Origin: Bacteroidales bacterium M3 | GTDB taxonomy: Bacteria > Bacteroidota > Bacteroidia > Bacteroidales > Muribaculaceae | DNA: 64,000 nt | Assembly: GCA_001689445.1 (NCBI GenBank) | Contig: LUJN01000038.1 | Span: 8,855 to 72,854, forward strand | Direction of reading: 5' to 3' | Shown here: one piece after another, positions 52,591 to 60,942 of the stretch | Position numbering within the stretch: position 1 is the first letter of the stretch | How the letters are laid out: every line of letters starts with the position of its first letter | Translations under genes and position numbers: made by a program | The notes under the pieces: model-generated | Database searches by the model: none | What the model was told of the DNA's origin: nothing | What the model saw: the letters and a program-made list of their open reading frames with translations, nothing else

Positions 52591-53331
52591 ATGGCCCAAG
52601 ATTTCAACAACGATGAGCGACAACGCTATGCACGCCACTTTGCGCTGGCAGAGGTGGGCGTGGAGGGGCAGCGACGGCTCCGCAACGGCTCGGTGCTCGT
52701 GGTGGGTGCCGGAGGTCTCGGCTCGCCCGTGCTGCTCTATCTCGCCGCCGCCGGCGTGGGGCACATAGGCGTCATCGACGGTGACCGCCTCGACTATTCC
52801 AATCTCCAGCGGCAGGTAATCCATACCACCACCGCGCTCGGCGAGCCAAAAGCCGTGTCGGCGGCACAGGCGATTCACGCGCTCAACCCCAATATCCGCG
52901 TCACCCCCTACGTTGAATTCCTGTCTGCCGAAAATGCCGATGAAATCCTCCGAGGGTATGAATTTGTGGTAGACGCCACCGACAACCTGCGCTCCAAGTT
53001 TCTCATCAACGACCTGTGCGTCAAGGCACGCAAGCCGTTCAGCCACGGGGCGATATCACGGTTTGCCGGCCACACAATGACCGTGCTTCCCGGCACGGCA
53101 TGTTACCGCTGCCTCATCCCCGAGGCCGAGCAGCCCGCCGAGTCCCCCGCAGGCCCACTCGGCGCTATACCCGGCATCATCGGCTCGATGCAGGCCGTCG
53201 AGGCCATCAAGTACCTCACGGGCGTCGGCCGGCTCCTGACCAACCGCATCCTCACATTCGATGCCCTGACAATGACAAGCCACGTCATCAACGTGCCGCT
53301 TAATCATAATTGTCCAATGCATAATGCATAA
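52591..53331 (+). CDS. ThiF/MoeB/HesA-family adenylyltransferase with altered C terminus
   Basis: A 246-residue E1-like enzyme that adenylates the C terminus of a sulfur-carrier protein (ThiS or MoaD type). VVGAGGLGSPVLLYLAAAGVG binds ATP, DGDRLDYSNLQRQ and DATDNLRSKFLINDLC are conserved, and the first zinc pair is in CYRCLIP. The second pair, normally CPxC near the end, reads NCPMHNA: the final residues are coded by a dispersed intergenic repeat and the last Cys is missing. No thi or moa genes adjoin, so its partner is unknown. Confidence 0.88.
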   Translation: MAQDFNNDERQRYARHFALAEVGVEGQRRLRNGSVLVVGAGGLGSPVLLYLAAAGVGHIGVIDGDRLDYSNLQRQVIHTTTALGEPKAVSAAQAIHALNPNIRVTPYVEFLSAENADEILRGYEFVVDATDNLRSKFLINDLCVKARKPFSHGAISRFAGHTMTVLPGTACYRCLIPEAEQPAESPAGPLGAIPGIIGSMQAVEAIKYLTGVGRLLTNRILTFDALTMTSHVINVPLNHNCPMHNA

Positions 53332-53390
53332 TTCTTTCCGAGGCTCCAGGCGAACCAAAATTATGAATTATGCATTATGCATTGTGAATT
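53310..53390. repeat. ATGCATA-type inverted repeat
   Basis: A 20-base arm (53315-53334, CAATGCATAATG...) is exactly complementary to 53365-53384, with a 30-base G+C-richer loop. The left arm encodes the last residues of the ThiF-like protein; the right arm runs into the cysE promoter. Confidence 0.7.
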
Positions 53391-53398
53391 ATTTAAGG

Positions 53399-53406
53399 TA
53401 ACTTTG
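53399..53406 (+). promoter_or_regulatory. -7 element of cysE
   Basis: A perfect TAACTTTG, 37 bases before the cysE ATG, directly after the inverted repeat. The context matches that before aroA. Confidence 0.45.
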
Positions 53407-53443
53407 CAGCGGGCAAAGGATAGCCCTACGAAAAATTGAAATA

Positions 53444-54364
53444 ATGGGAACTGACGAAAGACATGTACAAGCCATGACGGCAGCCGTCGACGAGCTGTCG
53501 CAGACTTCAAGCCTCGGCAACATGTGCCATATGCGCTGGCGCGGCGAACCGCTGCCGTCGGACGCGGCTATACGCGAGATTGTATCACTCTCGCGAGCCG
53601 TCATATTCCCCGGATTTTTCGGCGACAGCGACGTCAACCGATTCAATATACGCTACCATATGGGCATCAAGGTCGAGAAGCTCTACGAGGTGCTTGTCGA
53701 CCAGATTATAGCCGGCCTTTGCCTCGGCGCGTCAGGCTCATGCCATTCCGACGTCACGGAGCTTGTCGCCACCGCCCGAGAGAAAGCCGAGTGCTTCATC
53801 TCGCGTCTGCCCGAACTGCGGCGCGTGCTCTACACCGACGTGCTCGCCACCTACAACGGCGACCCTGCCGCCGTTTCCAACGAGGAGGTCATCTACTGTT
53901 ACCCCGCGATACGCGCCATTTCCAACTACCGCATCGCCCACGAGCTTGTCAAGCTCGATGTCCCCGTCATCCCCCGCATGATTTCCGAGCAGGCCCACAG
54001 CGAGACCGGCATCGACATCCACCCGGCTGCCACGATAGGCCACTCGTTCACCATCGACCACGGCACAGGCGTCGTTGTGGGCGCCACAGCCATCATAGGC
54101 AACAACGTCAAGATATACCAGGGCGTGACGCTCGGGGCAAAGAGCTTTGACCTCGACGAGAACAACAACCCCATCAAGGGGATACCCCGTCACCCAATCA
54201 TCGGCGACAATGTGATCATCTACTCCAACACATCCATCTTAGGACGCATCACCGTGGGACGCAATGCCGTCATCGGCGGCAACATATGGGTCACCGAGGA
54301 TGTCGCCGAGGGTGAGAAGCTCGTCCAGGCAAAGGCCGATAACATATTGAGATTCAAACAATAA
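53444..54364 (+). CDS. cysE: Serine O-acetyltransferase
   Basis: A 306-residue enzyme (EpsC-like long form) that acetylates serine as the first step of cysteine synthesis. An N-terminal helical domain is followed by a left-handed beta-helix: DIHPAATIGHSFTIDHGTGV, VVGATAIIGNNVKIYQGVTLGA and GDNVIIYSNTSILGRITVG hexapeptide repeats; His in IDHGTG is catalytic. No cysK is adjacent. The next gene begins 19 bases later. Confidence 0.94.
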   Translation: MGTDERHVQAMTAAVDELSQTSSLGNMCHMRWRGEPLPSDAAIREIVSLSRAVIFPGFFGDSDVNRFNIRYHMGIKVEKLYEVLVDQIIAGLCLGASGSCHSDVTELVATAREKAECFISRLPELRRVLYTDVLATYNGDPAAVSNEEVIYCYPAIRAISNYRIAHELVKLDVPVIPRMISEQAHSETGIDIHPAATIGHSFTIDHGTGVVVGATAIIGNNVKIYQGVTLGAKSFDLDENNNPIKGIPRHPIIGDNVIIYSNTSILGRITVGRNAVIGGNIWVTEDVAEGEKLVQAKADNILRFKQ

Positions 54365-54383
54365 CGCACATACCACCCGCACA

Positions 54384-56117
54384 ATGAACCCCCAATTTGA
54401 AATGGTGGCCAAGACCTTCAAAGGGCTTGAAGATGTCCTGGCACAAGAACTTATCGACCTCGGAGCATCCAACGTGAAGCCGGGTCTGCGCATGGTCTCC
54501 TTTGAGGGCGACCTTGAGATGATGTACCGCGCCAACCTGTGCTGCCGCACGGCCCTGCGCATACTCAAGCCTATATACAAGTTCATCGCCTCCGACCCCG
54601 ACGCACTCTACGACATGGTAAAGGAGTTTGACTGGACCCAAGTGCTCTCGCTCGACAAGACATTTGCCATCGAGACAACGGTCAACTCCGACGAGTTTTC
54701 CCACTCGCGGTTTGTCACCTACCGCGTCAAGGACGCCATCGTCGACCACTTCAAGGACAAGTTCGGCCCCGACAAGCGTCCGGGCGTGCGTCAGGATGCC
54801 GACATACTCATCAACGTGCACATCTCGGGCGACCGCGTGACCCTCTCGCTCGACTCGTCGGGCGAGCCGCTCTACCGTCGCGGCTACCGCGTCGCCCAGA
54901 CCGATGCCCCCATCAACGAGGTGCTTGCCGCCGGCATCATCCTCAAGACGGGATGGCGTGGCGACACCCCGCTGGTCGACCCGATGTGCGGCTCGGGCAC
55001 ATTCCTCGTCGAGGCCGCGCTCATAGCCGCCAATATCAACCCCGGTGTATACCGCAAGGGGTTTGCCTTCGAGCAGTGGCCCGACTTTGACGCCGACCTG
55101 CTCGACAGCCTCTACAACGACGACTCGGCCGAGCGCGAGCCGCTCCACAAGATATACGGCGCCGACATCTCCCCCAAGGCTATAGCCATCGCACAGGCCA
55201 ACGCCAAGCAGGCCGGCGTCGCAAAATACATAGACTTGGAGATACGCCCCATCGCCAAGTGGGAGGAAGCCCCCGAGCCGGCAGGCGTCCTCGTCACCAA
55301 TCCACCCTACGGCGAGCGCATCAGCGTCGACGACATGGACGAGCTCTACTCCACCATAGGCTCGCGGCTCAAGCATGTGTTCCAAGGGTGGCACGCATGG
55401 ATTATCGCCCCCGCCAACGACTGCCTCAAGCGCATAGGGCTTACCCCATCGATAAAGGAGCCGCTGCTCAACGGCTCCATCGAGTGTGAACTGCGCGAAT
55501 ATGTCATCTTTGAGGGCGAATACAACGCCTTCCGCCGCGAGGGAGGCTCAATCAAGAACCAGGCACGCGCCGACAAGACCGACAAGCAGCGTCCGCGCCG
55601 CATGAGCGACCGCGAGTGGAAGGACGACGCACGCCGCAAGGGCTTCGGAGGCAAGGAGGCACGCGACGACCGCCGCCGTGGCTACGGCGACCGCAACCGC
55701 AAGTCGGGCGACCGCGATGAGCGGCGCGGCAAGTTTGACCGCGACCGCACGTTCCGCGACAAGAGTTTTGGCGACCGTGACAGCCGCCCGAGACGTTTCG
55801 ACCGCGATGGAGATAGCCGCCTTGGCGGCAAGTTTAACCGCGACAGCCGCCCGGGTGGACGATTTGACCGCGACAACCGCCGCTCCCCACTCGAGGAACG
55901 CTACCACAGCGACCGCCGACGCTTCAACGACACCCCTCGCGACAACGACGCCGACTCGGCACTCGCCATCGGCCGCAAGCGCAACGAGCACGCCCTCAAG
56001 TCAATAGCCGGTCGCCAACCCTCCCTTCCCCCGACCGACGGACGCATCATGCGCTCCCGTGGCTGGAAGAAGAACGGCCCCAAACCCACCGACGACACCC
56101 CCGCCGAGGACGCATAA
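54384..56117 (+). CDS. THUMP-domain RNA methyltransferase with long Arg/Asp-rich tail
   Basis: A 577-residue class I SAM enzyme of the RlmL-N/YpsC type. THUMP region about 45-165, cofactor and catalytic segments VDPMCGSGTFLVEAA (near 192) and TNPPYGERI (near 305), as for N2-methylguanosine on 23S rRNA. From about residue 391 the last 185 residues are disordered, dense in Arg, Asp and Gly with repeats like RFDRDxDSR and KFNRDSRPGG, as found in RNA-binding or condensate-forming tails. The tail is not part of the usual family. It is cotranscribed with or close to cysE. Confidence 0.88.
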   Translation: MNPQFEMVAKTFKGLEDVLAQELIDLGASNVKPGLRMVSFEGDLEMMYRANLCCRTALRILKPIYKFIASDPDALYDMVKEFDWTQVLSLDKTFAIETTVNSDEFSHSRFVTYRVKDAIVDHFKDKFGPDKRPGVRQDADILINVHISGDRVTLSLDSSGEPLYRRGYRVAQTDAPINEVLAAGIILKTGWRGDTPLVDPMCGSGTFLVEAALIAANINPGVYRKGFAFEQWPDFDADLLDSLYNDDSAEREPLHKIYGADISPKAIAIAQANAKQAGVAKYIDLEIRPIAKWEEAPEPAGVLVTNPPYGERISVDDMDELYSTIGSRLKHVFQGWHAWIIAPANDCLKRIGLTPSIKEPLLNGSIECELREYVIFEGEYNAFRREGGSIKNQARADKTDKQRPRRMSDREWKDDARRKGFGGKEARDDRRRGYGDRNRKSGDRDERRGKFDRDRTFRDKSFGDRDSRPRRFDRDGDSRLGGKFNRDSRPGGRFDRDNRRSPLEERYHSDRRRFNDTPRDNDADSALAIGRKRNEHALKSIAGRQPSLPPTDGRIMRSRGWKKNGPKPTDDTPAEDA

Positions 56118-56155
56118 CCCACCGCATCTCGGTACATACAGCGGCTGTGTCAAAA

Positions 56156-56176
56156 TTGCACACTTTTTGCACACTG
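56156..56176. repeat. Tandem TGCACACT motif, copy 1
   Basis: Two TGCACACT octamers 11 bases apart within a 21-base string that recurs identically at 60720-60740. It lies just after the RNA methyltransferase gene and before the promoter of the next gene. Confidence 0.45.
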
Positions 56177-56206
56177 GTTTTTTATGCCTCAACGCTCATC
56201 AATACC

Positions 56207-56214
56207 TAACTTTG
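56207..56214 (+). promoter_or_regulatory. -7 element of the 56.2-kb envelope gene
   Basis: A perfect TAACTTTG that lies inside the longest open frame and so argues for a start at 56232 or later. Confidence 0.42.
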
Positions 56215-56231
56215 CCGAAAAGTTCAAAAAG

Positions 56232-57293
56232 ATGAAAACGAGGATAGCCGCGACAATGAAACATCTTACTATACTTATCGGAATGAGCCTGTTCTCCCTA
56301 CAGGCTCATTCATTTGTTCTTCACATCTCGGACAATGACAATAAAGCGGTCGCCAATGCAATAGTATGCGCATCCGACCGCTTTTGGTATACCGACAGCC
56401 TTGGATATGCGAATATCAATACAGTTCCTTCATCCAAATGCAGGTTAAATATCCGACACATGACTTACGAGCCTTTAGATACTGCCATCGCATCAGGATA
56501 CGGTGCCGACACCATCCCTGTCACATTGGCATTCGGACTTCATCCCCTAAAAGAAGTGACAGTATCCAATCGCACCCCTATGCAATGGGTGGGGGATGCA
56601 ATCGCTAAAATCCCGGGGCATTATCATATTCCCCTGGAATCCGGCGTTTCCTACAACTCAACCATTAACATGACCGGACAAAGCCAAAGTTCCCTAATCA
56701 AATATTCGGGCAAACTCAACCTTAGAATGAAGAATAAGGAAATATACGTTTCCAATGATCCCGAACAAATGCATGTCTCGCCGAATGTGGGAGAGCATAT
56801 CTACACCGTCAAGCCCCACGAGATCACCGACATAATGGGACTTCGCAACCATTTGATCATACGAGACCACAAACGGTACACCTATGACAATCTTGAATGG
56901 ATTTCATACCGTGGTGTCGAAGCTGTCAAAATCGGGTTTCACCAGACAAAGAAGGGCGTAACACAGGAGGGTTATCTCGTTATAAGCGTTAACGACTTGG
57001 CAATAAGGCATATCAGCTACACCGTATCCCCCATTAAAGATTGGATTGGAGAAAAGACCCGACGGGGATTCACCAAGACATCCCTAAACGACTATTACAT
57101 TGCCTCTGAATTTGACAAGGACGAGACCGGGAAATACACTTTTGTCGGCGGCACAAAAAAGATTGCCCTAACGATGAAAACCGGCAAGACATGCACCGGC
57201 ACCTCGATGCACGTAAACCTTTCCGCCGCACCTTTCCATGACCTCTACCCAAACTGGCGTCCCCTAAAAATGCTCATCCCGTATGAAAAATAG
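56232..57293 (+). CDS. Exported protein with carboxypeptidase-regulatory-like domain
   Basis: About 353 residues. A hydrophobic leader (ending SLQAHS) is followed by a domain resembling the CarboxypepD_reg/peg beta-sandwich found in Bacteroidota envelope proteins (residues about 30-110: DNDNKAVANAIVCASDRFWYTDSLGYANI), then a large beta-rich part without known motifs. The ATG eight codons later is an alternative start. GC is clearly below that of neighbouring genes, a sign of different origin. Confidence 0.72.
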   Translation: MKTRIAATMKHLTILIGMSLFSLQAHSFVLHISDNDNKAVANAIVCASDRFWYTDSLGYANINTVPSSKCRLNIRHMTYEPLDTAIASGYGADTIPVTLAFGLHPLKEVTVSNRTPMQWVGDAIAKIPGHYHIPLESGVSYNSTINMTGQSQSSLIKYSGKLNLRMKNKEIYVSNDPEQMHVSPNVGEHIYTVKPHEITDIMGLRNHLIIRDHKRYTYDNLEWISYRGVEAVKIGFHQTKKGVTQEGYLVISVNDLAIRHISYTVSPIKDWIGEKTRRGFTKTSLNDYYIASEFDKDETGKYTFVGGTKKIALTMKTGKTCTGTSMHVNLSAAPFHDLYPNWRPLKMLIPYEK

Positions 57294-57298
57294 GCAAA

Positions 57299-57329
57299 AA
57301 TGGGCGCCATTGCAGCAATGACGCCCATT
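57299..57329. terminator. Bidirectional terminator
   Basis: Stem AATGGGCG / CGCCCATT, with an inner CATTG / CAATG helix, between convergent genes, with an A-run on the left side that gives a T-run for the minus-strand gene. Confidence 0.6.
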
Positions 57330-57375
57330 CACACATAATGATTCAGATAAAGGTCTGTGCGGTGTGTGTTTTTCC

Positions 57376-58539
57376 TTATGACCCAAACACTACGTAAAAA
57401 ATCTTCTCTGCACTCACCTTGCCGTCCTCCGACAGCACGGTTATCCTCACCTCGTGTGGCTGTCCGTCCATATACTCCTTAATGTTGGTGAAGCGGATGA
57501 TATAGGAGTTCTGCATAGCCCCCGTCACAGGGAGATTGTCGAGCGACACGCCCGAGAAACTTGAGGAGGCGTAGAGGGTCGTACCACCTGTATAGGTAGA
57601 CATCTTCCAGGGCCACTCCCGATAGTTGATGGTCTCGGAGAAAGATGGATTGTCACTATACACCGTGTGCACTGTGCCCTTCCATGACGGCCAATTGGTC
57701 TGACTGTTCAGGTACTCCACGGAAAATCCTGTCCTGCCGTTGGGGAAATTAGGCTCGTCAGTGAAATTGACATATACGCGATTGGCTCCGGAGCGGAAAG
57801 TGAAATTCTCGTCGGCAAACCGCAATGCCGCAACACCACACTCATCCATGCTGCTATGATTGGAATAGGCGGGAGCCAAGGAGGCGAGACGTGATGAGTT
57901 TGCACCACCGAAACCCTCAGTGCGGGAAGTACCGGTCGAGCGGTTAAGATATAGGCTCATATCCTCGTATGAGCATATATCCAATGCCCCTGTTATGTCT
58001 CCGTCATAGCCTACGCAACCAAACCGCACATCAATCGTGGCACTCAGCCTCTGCGCCCATGCTATGATGTCGCGTGCGATGGCGTTGGCCTCCTCGCTCA
58101 TGCTGCCGGAGTTGTCGACAAGGAACACCACGTCGTTGAGAACCTCGCGGTCGCCCTCATCGTCGATGGTGTTGTATACGTCAATTCCCTTGGGCTTGCC
58201 GTCGACCTCGACCCACACATTCTGACGGCCATACTTGTTGCCGCCGGTGCCGATAAGGCGAATCCACTCGTATGTCTCGGGATTCTGCACGCCCGTCATG
58301 TCGACGCGCATCACCGTAAACCCATCCTCGTCCTGAGTCGTGTACTGGATGTTGGGCAACACCGCCGTGGGGTCGTCGACCTCGGGATTGGGCGAAGCCT
58401 TGGAATCGTCAGGGATACCCGTCGGATTTCCCTGCTCAAGCACTATCGTGTCGTCTCCGTCGCTCAGGCAGGAGGTAAGCGACAATGCGCCGGCTATGGC
58501 ACAAATGCCTAAAGCCCTTATTGCAAAATTCTTTTTCAT
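57376..58539 (-). CDS. von Willebrand factor A domain lipoprotein
   Basis: A 387-residue lipoprotein (signal ending SLTSC, Cys at residue 24) with an acidic linker and a vWA domain that has an intact MIDAS motif DNSGSMS near residues 142-148, so it likely binds a metal and an extracellular ligand. The remainder is beta-rich and ends in VVFGS. The next gene on the same strand, upstream, is an OmpA-like protein 16 bases away, so the two probably form an operon. Confidence 0.86.
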   Translation of the reverse strand: MKKNFAIRALGICAIAGALSLTSCLSDGDDTIVLEQGNPTGIPDDSKASPNPEVDDPTAVLPNIQYTTQDEDGFTVMRVDMTGVQNPETYEWIRLIGTGGNKYGRQNVWVEVDGKPKGIDVYNTIDDEGDREVLNDVVFLVDNSGSMSEEANAIARDIIAWAQRLSATIDVRFGCVGYDGDITGALDICSYEDMSLYLNRSTGTSRTEGFGGANSSRLASLAPAYSNHSSMDECGVAALRFADENFTFRSGANRVYVNFTDEPNFPNGRTGFSVEYLNSQTNWPSWKGTVHTVYSDNPSFSETINYREWPWKMSTYTGGTTLYASSSFSGVSLDNLPVTGAMQNSYIIRFTNIKEYMDGQPHEVRITVLSEDGKVSAEKIFYVVFGS

Positions 58540-58555
58540 AGTCTGCTATATGTTA

Positions 58556-59833
58556 TTATTTAAGTATTTCAAACTCCACGCGGCGGTTGAGCGTGCGCCC
58601 ATCCTCCGTGTCATTATCCGCGAGCGGACGCGACATGCCGTAGTAGCTGTAGGACAGCTTATCCTTGACGACACCCTTACTCTGAAGGTACTTCATCACG
58701 GCGCGGGCACGCTCCTTGGAGAGTTTCATGTTAAATTCCTCGGTGCCGACGTTGTCGGTGTGCCCCTTTACCTCGATATGCGAGTTGGTGCGTATAAGAG
58801 TCTGCGCCAGCTTGTCAAGGTAGCCGTAGGACTCGGGGCGTATGGTACTCTTGCCGAAGTCAAAGGTGATGTCGTCTATGGCGCATATTGTCTTGCCGTC
58901 GACATTCTCGCCACGGCTCATAAGAGTGATTATCTCGTCGAGCGAGAAGCACTTGTTCTCCACCACCGGCTTAGGCTTGGCGACAGCCATGGGACGTGGT
59001 GCGGGCGCGGGCTTCGGCTCTACGACGGGAGCTGATTTCTTGTGGAATATGGTCACGGGGATACCGAGCACGGCCTTTATCTCAAATCCCGAAAACTTGC
59101 GCGTCCCCTCCAGTTCACCGCCTGTGGGGAAGAATGACACGATGTTGGGCACCTCGCCTTTCTTCTCCTTGCTGCTGTAGGTGTCGGTGAACCCTATCTC
59201 ATAGTCGGCCTCGACGCCGAGGAAGAAGCGGTTGCCCGAGATGTCAAACTGGTAGCGGCATCCGATGCCTACCGCACCGGCAAAATATGCCGACTTCATA
59301 TTGCCGCGCGACAGGTCGCAGGCATAGCCTTCATAGCTGCCATCCTCGTAGTCTATCTCGGTGTTGAGCCGACCGCCGGTCGAGAACCCGAGCACGGGGG
59401 CGATAAACACGTAAGGACGCACAGCCGATGTAGCGGAGCATAAATTATACATCAACGGCAGGCGTATGTCCCAATAGTGGGAATTGAGCTTGTAGTACAC
59501 ATCACTAATCCCGTTGGCGGGATAGTCAAAATAGCTTTGGCCGATATTGGTCAGACTGCCGCCACGGTTGAGGAACGCCATCTCGAGGCGCACGCCAAAC
59601 TGGCGCTGGCGCCCGAACTCATACTGCCCGAACAGCGTGAACACCCCGCTGTTGAGATTTTTCTTCTTGGGATAAAACTCCTTGTCGAGCTTGGAGATGC
59701 GCATCATCGTGGTGTGGAAACCGCCTCCGATGCCAAAATACCAGTCGCCGTGACCCGCCGGCTCCTCGCCCGATACCGACACCGTGCCACACAGTCCCAT
59801 GATGGCGGCTGCCGCTAAAATACGTAATTTCAT
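58556..59833 (-). CDS. OmpA-family outer-membrane protein
   Basis: A 425-residue protein: signal peptide (about residues 1-22), an eight-strand-type outer-membrane barrel (about 30-265), a Pro/Lys linker (EPKPAPAPRPMAVAKPKP), and a C-terminal OmpA domain with FDFGKSTIRPESYGYLDKLAQTL and GHTDNVGTEEFNMKLSKERA that binds peptidoglycan. It anchors the outer membrane to the wall. First gene of a pair with the vWA lipoprotein. Confidence 0.93.
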   Translation of the reverse strand: MKLRILAAAAIMGLCGTVSVSGEEPAGHGDWYFGIGGGFHTTMMRISKLDKEFYPKKKNLNSGVFTLFGQYEFGRQRQFGVRLEMAFLNRGGSLTNIGQSYFDYPANGISDVYYKLNSHYWDIRLPLMYNLCSATSAVRPYVFIAPVLGFSTGGRLNTEIDYEDGSYEGYACDLSRGNMKSAYFAGAVGIGCRYQFDISGNRFFLGVEADYEIGFTDTYSSKEKKGEVPNIVSFFPTGGELEGTRKFSGFEIKAVLGIPVTIFHKKSAPVVEPKPAPAPRPMAVAKPKPVVENKCFSLDEIITLMSRGENVDGKTICAIDDITFDFGKSTIRPESYGYLDKLAQTLIRTNSHIEVKGHTDNVGTEEFNMKLSKERARAVMKYLQSKGVVKDKLSYSYYGMSRPLADNDTEDGRTLNRRVEFEILK

Positions 59834-59893
59834 ATCCGTTCTCTAATTTTGGTTTATTATACCTGTTTATACACTGCCGTCGCAATGGTAATG

Positions 59894-59928
59894 CAAAAGT
59901 AGGTTAACGCCACCCCACTTCCCCCAAC
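59894..59928 (-). promoter_or_regulatory. Promoter of the OmpA-vWA pair
   Basis: On the minus strand TACTTTTG lies 61 bases before the OmpA start, with TTG about 23 bases further upstream. Confidence 0.4.
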
Positions 59929-59960
59929 AATTCTGTCGATTGTTTCGACAATCATGTCGA

Positions 59961-60290
59961 TTATTCCGACGCCCCTCCGTCCCCCTCATCCCGTATCTCC
60001 ACGACAATCCTGTCGCAGCCGGCAACCTGCTCGCGGCTCAGGCGTATAACCAGCGTGCGCCTGTCGTCGGCCCCTGCCACATTCTCCCGCATGTAGACAT
60101 TGCGCAGGAAGTCATAGCCGAGCACACGCGAGATGAGCATCAGCCGCTCCACGTCGATGCTGCGGCACTTGAACAAGTGATAGAGCGTCTGCCGCTCGCA
60201 ATTGATGCGCCGTGCAAACTCCCGATACGGTATACCGCTCTCGTCAAGCCGTCGCCTGATAAGACTGCCTATATGAACTTCCGGTGTCAC
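59961..60290 (-). CDS. Small helix-turn-helix regulator
   Basis: A 109-residue protein whose N-terminal half reads as an XRE-like HTH (GIPYREFARRINCERQTLYHLFKCRSIDVERLMLISRVLGYDFL). The C-terminal half is charged, with a strand-rich RTLVIRLSREQVAGCDRIVVEIRD. It lies alone between the OmpA pair and a gene-free region; its target is unknown. TGTCGA/TCGACA palindromes overlap its 3' flank. Confidence 0.78.
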   Translation of the reverse strand: MTPEVHIGSLIRRRLDESGIPYREFARRINCERQTLYHLFKCRSIDVERLMLISRVLGYDFLRNVYMRENVAGADDRRTLVIRLSREQVAGCDRIVVEIRDEGDGGASE

Positions 60291-60780
60291 TGCTGGGAAA
60301 CATTGGTTCCAACCCCTCCCCCTTGCGGATTGGCTGTCCTACAAAGAAGGCGTAGGGGGAAACTCGCGCTTATCCCTCGTCCGGGCCTTCGCACTGCCCA
60401 CCTTCAAGGATAAGCAACGCTCCGGCCTACGCCCGTGTATACATATCTTGGACGGCACCGCCTCTCTGAAAGCCGGAGCCGCAAGAATGTACGCATGACG
60501 CAGACGTCCCGTTGCCGTCTCTCCCCGAAGGTTATCCAAAGGTGCGAAGTTTGAACTCGGAAGATAACGTCTCGTAACGCCTTCTATAAACATGAAAAAC
60601 GTCGCGGCCTCCGCCGCTCCGATTTTCCGCAAAAATAACACTTTATAAATTGCGACACAACCCCCGTTCCCCCATTCCTCTCCCGACTTCAATAGTTTAA
60701 CACACCGACTCACCACAATTTGCACACTTTTTGCACACTGCGATTTGTGCACGCAAGTCCTGGAGTGGATAGGACACACT
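60291..60780. other. Gene-free region with a possible structured or repeated element
   Basis: About 490 bases without a convincing gene. A minus-strand frame of 153 codons (60339-60800) exists but has odd composition and I do not call it. Two long-range inverted motifs are visible: GCTTATCC (60368) with GGATAAGC (60408), and GGTTATCC (60530 region) with GATAAC about 35 bases on. GC is high in the first half and falls towards 60700. It looks like a dispersed element or RNA; no tmRNA, 6S or RNase P signature was found. Confidence 0.4.
60720..60740. repeat. Tandem TGCACACT motif, copy 2
   Basis: Identical over 21 bases with the string at 56156-56176; each holds two TGCACACT octamers 11 bases apart, about one helical turn. 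Confidence 0.5.
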
Positions 60781-60784
60781 GTGA

Positions 60785-60808
60785 CCTTTGAACTTTGCAC
60801 TGTGAACT
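60785..60808. repeat. TTTGAACTTTGCAC-type repeat, left of purD
   Basis: Pairs in inverted orientation, 20 of 22 bases, with the repeat just after purD (62219-62247). Confidence 0.5.
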
Positions 60809-60810
60809 AA

Positions 60811-60841
60811 TTGGCGGGGTCGGGGAAAAGCGCTATCTTTG
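60811..60841 (+). promoter_or_regulatory. Distal promoter upstream of purD
   Basis: TTG, 20-base spacer and perfect TATCTTTG, 102 bases before the ATG. Confidence 0.48.
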
Positions 60842-60870
60842 GCTATGCCGAAGATACTCCCGCTCGGCAA

Positions 60871-60915
60871 TGCCCAAATAAATTTGGCATTGCGCTCAAC
60901 TTATTCGTATCTTTG
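60871..60915 (+). promoter_or_regulatory. Proximal purD promoter with a palindrome over the -33 element
   Basis: TTTG, 21-base spacer and perfect TATCTTTG (60908-60915), 28 bases before the ATG. The -33 element lies in the near-palindrome TGCCCAAATAAATTTGGCA (60871-60889), a possible operator. Confidence 0.52.
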
Positions 60916-60942
60916 CAGCAATAAACCACAGACACTTACGAT

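Noticed and set aside
60291..60780. RNase P RNA, tmRNA or 6S RNA
   Set aside because: I looked for the conserved core strings and the terminal ACCA on both strands and did not find them.
60339..60800. 153-codon minus-strand ORF
   Set aside because: No plausible promoter, odd composition and inverted motifs inside; treated as a possible repeat or RNA element instead.
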